From the NCBI GenBank assembly GCA_016704445.1, contig JADJAE010000042.1, positions 1 to 64,000 on the forward strand: DNA of 64,000 bases, read 5' to 3'. Within the stretch, counting starts at the first letter, position 1, and every line of letters begins with the position of its first letter. Made by a program: the position numbers and the translations under genes. The notes under the pieces are model-generated. The model searched no databases. It was not told the origin of the DNA and saw only the letters and a program-made list of their open reading frames with translations. The DNA comes from Deltaproteobacteria bacterium (GTDB lineage: Bacteria > Myxococcota_A > Polyangia > Polyangiales > Ga0077539). Of the stretch, positions 61,747-64,000 are shown one piece after another.

Positions 61747-64000
61747 TTAGCGGGACTCCGTGGGAGCGGGTCGGGAGGACACGCGCCGCCGACGGCCGTC
61801 GGAGTTGGGCCATCGCAGCATCAGGTACTCCTCGCTCACGGCGAAGCGCAGCAGGTCGCGCAGCGGCTCCCACTCGACCAGCGCCCAGGAGAGCGAGCGC
61901 GGAACCTCCAACGGCGCGCTGGCGAGCAGCCACCGCGAGGCCTCGAAGAAGTCGCCGGACACCAGCAGCCCGGCGCGGGCCCTCGCCTGGTCGATCACCG
62001 CGCGCCACCGGGCGGGCGTGAAGGAGGGTCCGAGCTCCTCGACGTAGGCGCGGAGCTGGCGGTGCAGGCGCGTCGGCGTGGCGTCCATGAGCTGCGCCGC
62101 GGCGGCCGCGACCGAGGGCTCGACCCGCTCGGTCATCGGCGCGCCGAACGCGAAGGTGAGCGCCCGCACCATGCGATCGGCCACCTCGGGCGAGAGCGCC
62201 GTGAGGGGCAGGTGCCCGACGCGGGCGCCCTCGAGGTGGAAGCCCAGGGCGAAGTGCCCGGCGGGCGTGTCCGTCGCCTGCTCGAGGGACATCACCAGCG
62301 ACGCGGGCGTCGTCGCCACGGAGAGGGTCGGCGCCGCGATGGGCCCGTCGCGCAGCAGGAGCGCCGTCGTGCGCGGGAGCTGGAGCAGCCGGAGCGCCGC
62401 CTGGAAGGGCCGGAGCACCGCGGAGGTCGGGGCGAGGCGGTAGCCCTCGTCGCGGAGGGCGGAGCGCTGGAGCTCGCGGCGCCAGGTCACGCCGACGCTC
62501 TCCCAGAGCAGGGCGCCGAGCTCCGCGAAGGGGCCGAGGCGCGTCGGGAGCAGCACCCGCGCGACGCCGTCCGGCGGGTCTTCGAGCTCCACCGGGTGCA
62601 GCGGATGCAGCTCCAGGGCGTCGCCCCGCAGCACCGAGCGCACCTGCGTGAGCCCGAGCGTCTCGCCCCGCTGGTCAGCCTGCGTGGCGAGCGCGATGAG
62701 CGCGTCGAGGGCGTCGAGTCGGGTCGGGTCGGCGTCGAAGCGCGCCCGCTGTATCACCACCGCTTCGTGGGCCCGCTCGGGGTCCGCGGCCAGCCGCTCG
62801 GCGAGGATCACGGCGGCCTCGTCGTCGTGGCGCGCCATGCGCTCGCGCAGGACCCCCTCCGGGTCGGCGCCCGTCACGCTCGCTGCAGGCTCCTGCGCTG
62901 CAGGAGCCTGGGGTTCCTGCGCCGCAGGAGCCTCGGGCTTCGGGCTGGGGCGCCGCGCGGCCACCGGCTGGATCGAGGTGATGAGGAAGGAGTCCACCTC
63001 GCCCTCCTCCCGACCGTAGGCCTCGAGCCTCGGCTGCAGCGTCTGCGGAACGACGATCGGCGGAGCCTCGACGCCGCTCGCCTTCGTCGGAGCGAGGGTG
63101 ACTGGCTTCGGCTCGGCGACGAAGGAGATCCACTCGTGGCCCTCCTTCGGAGGGCGAGACGGAGCGACCGGCGCGGGCGTCGGGGCCATGGCGCGCTCCA
63201 GGCCGTCAGCCGAAAGGTCGTCGTCGAGGACCAGCTCCAGCGTGGCCCCGCGCGACGGAGGCCGCGTCGGGTTCGGGTTCGGGGTCGGGGTCGGCGGCGG
63301 AGGCGGGGTCGACGAGAGCGCGGACGACGCGCGCAGCGCCCGCTGCAGCTCGGGCGGAACCGAAGCGCGGCCGATCATCTCCAGCACGGTGCTGCGGGCG
63401 ATGCGGGGCGCCTCGTGCTGGCGCAGGTAGAGCTCGATGGCAGCGACGGCCCGATCATGGTCGTGGGCTTCGGTGAGGGCGCAGTCCAGGGCCTGCAACG
63501 CGTGAACGCCGCGGACCGAGTCGTCCCAGGCCTGCTGCGCGGAGGTGAGCTCGCCGTCGACCAGGGCGTGGATCGCCTCCGTGGCCGCGGCGGGGTGCGT
63601 CGCCCGCAGCGCGTGGGAGCGTTCGATCACCCGATCCCAGAGCGCGCGAGAGCGGCTGACCTGCCAGGCCTGGACCTCGAAGCCGAGCGCCCGCTCGGCC
63701 GACTTGAGCCGCGAGCGCGCGATCTCCGCGCAGCGCAGCAGAAACTGCAGCTTCGCCTCGGACGAGGGCGCCTCCGCCGCGAGGATCTCGAAGGCCTCGA
63801 GCAGCGGCTCCCAGCGCCCGGACGCCCCGGCCATGCGCTCGATCGCGTGCAGCGGCGCACCGATGGTCCGCAGCTCACGGAAGAGCGCGAGCTGCGCCTC
63901 GAGGGCCTCCGCGGCGCGCCCGCCGTGCTCCAGCGCCAGCGCGCGGCGGTAGTGCAGCGCCTGCCGACCGTGCACCCCAGCGGCCACGCCCGAGGCGTCG
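61747..64000 (-). CDS. TPR-rich protein (5' end outside window)
   Basis: The frame is open to the right edge; the visible part has 751 residues, and a GTG at 63987 is not taken as a start because the frame continues upstream. The N-terminal visible part has helical TPR-like repeats (RALALEHGGRAAEALEAQLA; AATEAIHALVDGELTSAQQA). A Pro/Ala linker with PTPTPNPNPTRP and EAPAAQEPQAPAAQEP follows. The C-terminal third (VLLPTRLGPFAELGALLWES; HFALGFHLEGARVGHLPLTA) is an unrecognised domain that recurs in myxobacterial proteins of unknown function. No catalytic motifs are visible. Confidence 0.7.
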   Translation of the reverse strand, partial: DASGVAAGVHGRQALHYRRALALEHGGRAAEALEAQLALFRELRTIGAPLHAIERMAGASGRWEPLLEAFEILAAEAPSSEAKLQFLLRCAEIARSRLKSAERALGFEVQAWQVSRSRALWDRVIERSHALRATHPAAATEAIHALVDGELTSAQQAWDDSVRGVHALQALDCALTEAHDHDRAVAAIELYLRQHEAPRIARSTVLEMIGRASVPPELQRALRASSALSSTPPPPPTPTPNPNPTRPPSRGATLELVLDDDLSADGLERAMAPTPAPVAPSRPPKEGHEWISFVAEPKPVTLAPTKASGVEAPPIVVPQTLQPRLEAYGREEGEVDSFLITSIQPVAARRPSPKPEAPAAQEPQAPAAQEPAASVTGADPEGVLRERMARHDDEAAVILAERLAADPERAHEAVVIQRARFDADPTRLDALDALIALATQADQRGETLGLTQVRSVLRGDALELHPLHPVELEDPPDGVARVLLPTRLGPFAELGALLWESVGVTWRRELQRSALRDEGYRLAPTSAVLRPFQAALRLLQLPRTTALLLRDGPIAAPTLSVATTPASLVMSLEQATDTPAGHFALGFHLEGARVGHLPLTALSPEVADRMVRALTFAFGAPMTERVEPSVAAAAAQLMDATPTRLHRQLRAYVEELGPSFTPARWRAVIDQARARAGLLVSGDFFEASRWLLASAPLEVPRSLSWALVEWEPLRDLLRFAVSEEYLMLRWPNSDGRRRRVSSRPAPTESR

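Overview
High-GC bacterial chromosome (by eye about 70% G+C; not counted). Several hallmarks point to Myxococcota, most likely the Polyangia/Sandaracinus side (inference): Ser/Thr kinases, TPR plus PEGA envelope proteins, very long Cys-rich repeat lipoproteins, a MopE-type NGCDDNCNG motif, a MYXO-CTERM-like tail, DUF507 and TerB-like proteins. Coding density is high, with many ATGA/GTGA start-stop overlaps. I see no insertion sequence, rRNA gene or CRISPR array.

Layout. 1-6.8 kb: envelope and signalling genes (PEGA/TPR proteins, NHL and DUF4397-like lipoproteins, a Ser/Thr kinase). 6.9-14.3 kb: a TamB-like/BamA-TamA-like outer-membrane assembly pair. 14.4-19.9 kb: a small HTH-like protein, guaB, a lipoprotein, a multi-spanning membrane protein and a UbiA prenyltransferase. 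20.1-22.0 kb: an AAA ATPase plus TOPRIM-like protein pair that looks like a defence module. 22.1-23.9 kb: moaA and an XdhC-family gene. 24.1-26.7 kb: a tRNA-shaped RNA element directly in front of an unrecognised 763-residue protein, the most unusual locus here. 26.7-29.1 kb: DUF937 and secreted PHP proteins. 29.1-34.8 kb: a five-gene exopolysaccharide cluster of the XrtA-associated type. 34.8-38.0 kb: a 1037-residue Cys-rich lipoprotein. 38.2-43.9 kb: MlaC-like, DUF507, zinc ribbon, sugar epimerase, YicC, Gmk and a second Ser/Thr kinase. 43.9-46.6 kb: a MaoC-like dehydratase coupled to an unknown protein. 47.0-50.7 kb: a second giant Cys-rich lipoprotein with 8+8 repeats, behind an AT-rich promoter island. 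50.8-56.9 kb: phosphatidylserine synthase, a UDPGP-type nucleotidyltransferase, a hybrid histidine kinase and a DUF2791-like ATPase. 56.9-58.1 kb: a basic coiled-coil protein and a 510-bp gene-free stretch with 42-bp tandem repeats and a 49-bp perfect inverted repeat. 58.1-64 kb: DUF58, MoxR, TerB-like and TPR proteins.

Caution on quality. At least four genes, including the normally essential guaB, are interrupted by apparent +1 shifts, three of them in runs of five or six G. The end of the AAA gene needs two more shifts to restore a conserved-looking tail. The simplest reading is sequencing or assembly error rather than gene death. These genes should be treated as probably intact.
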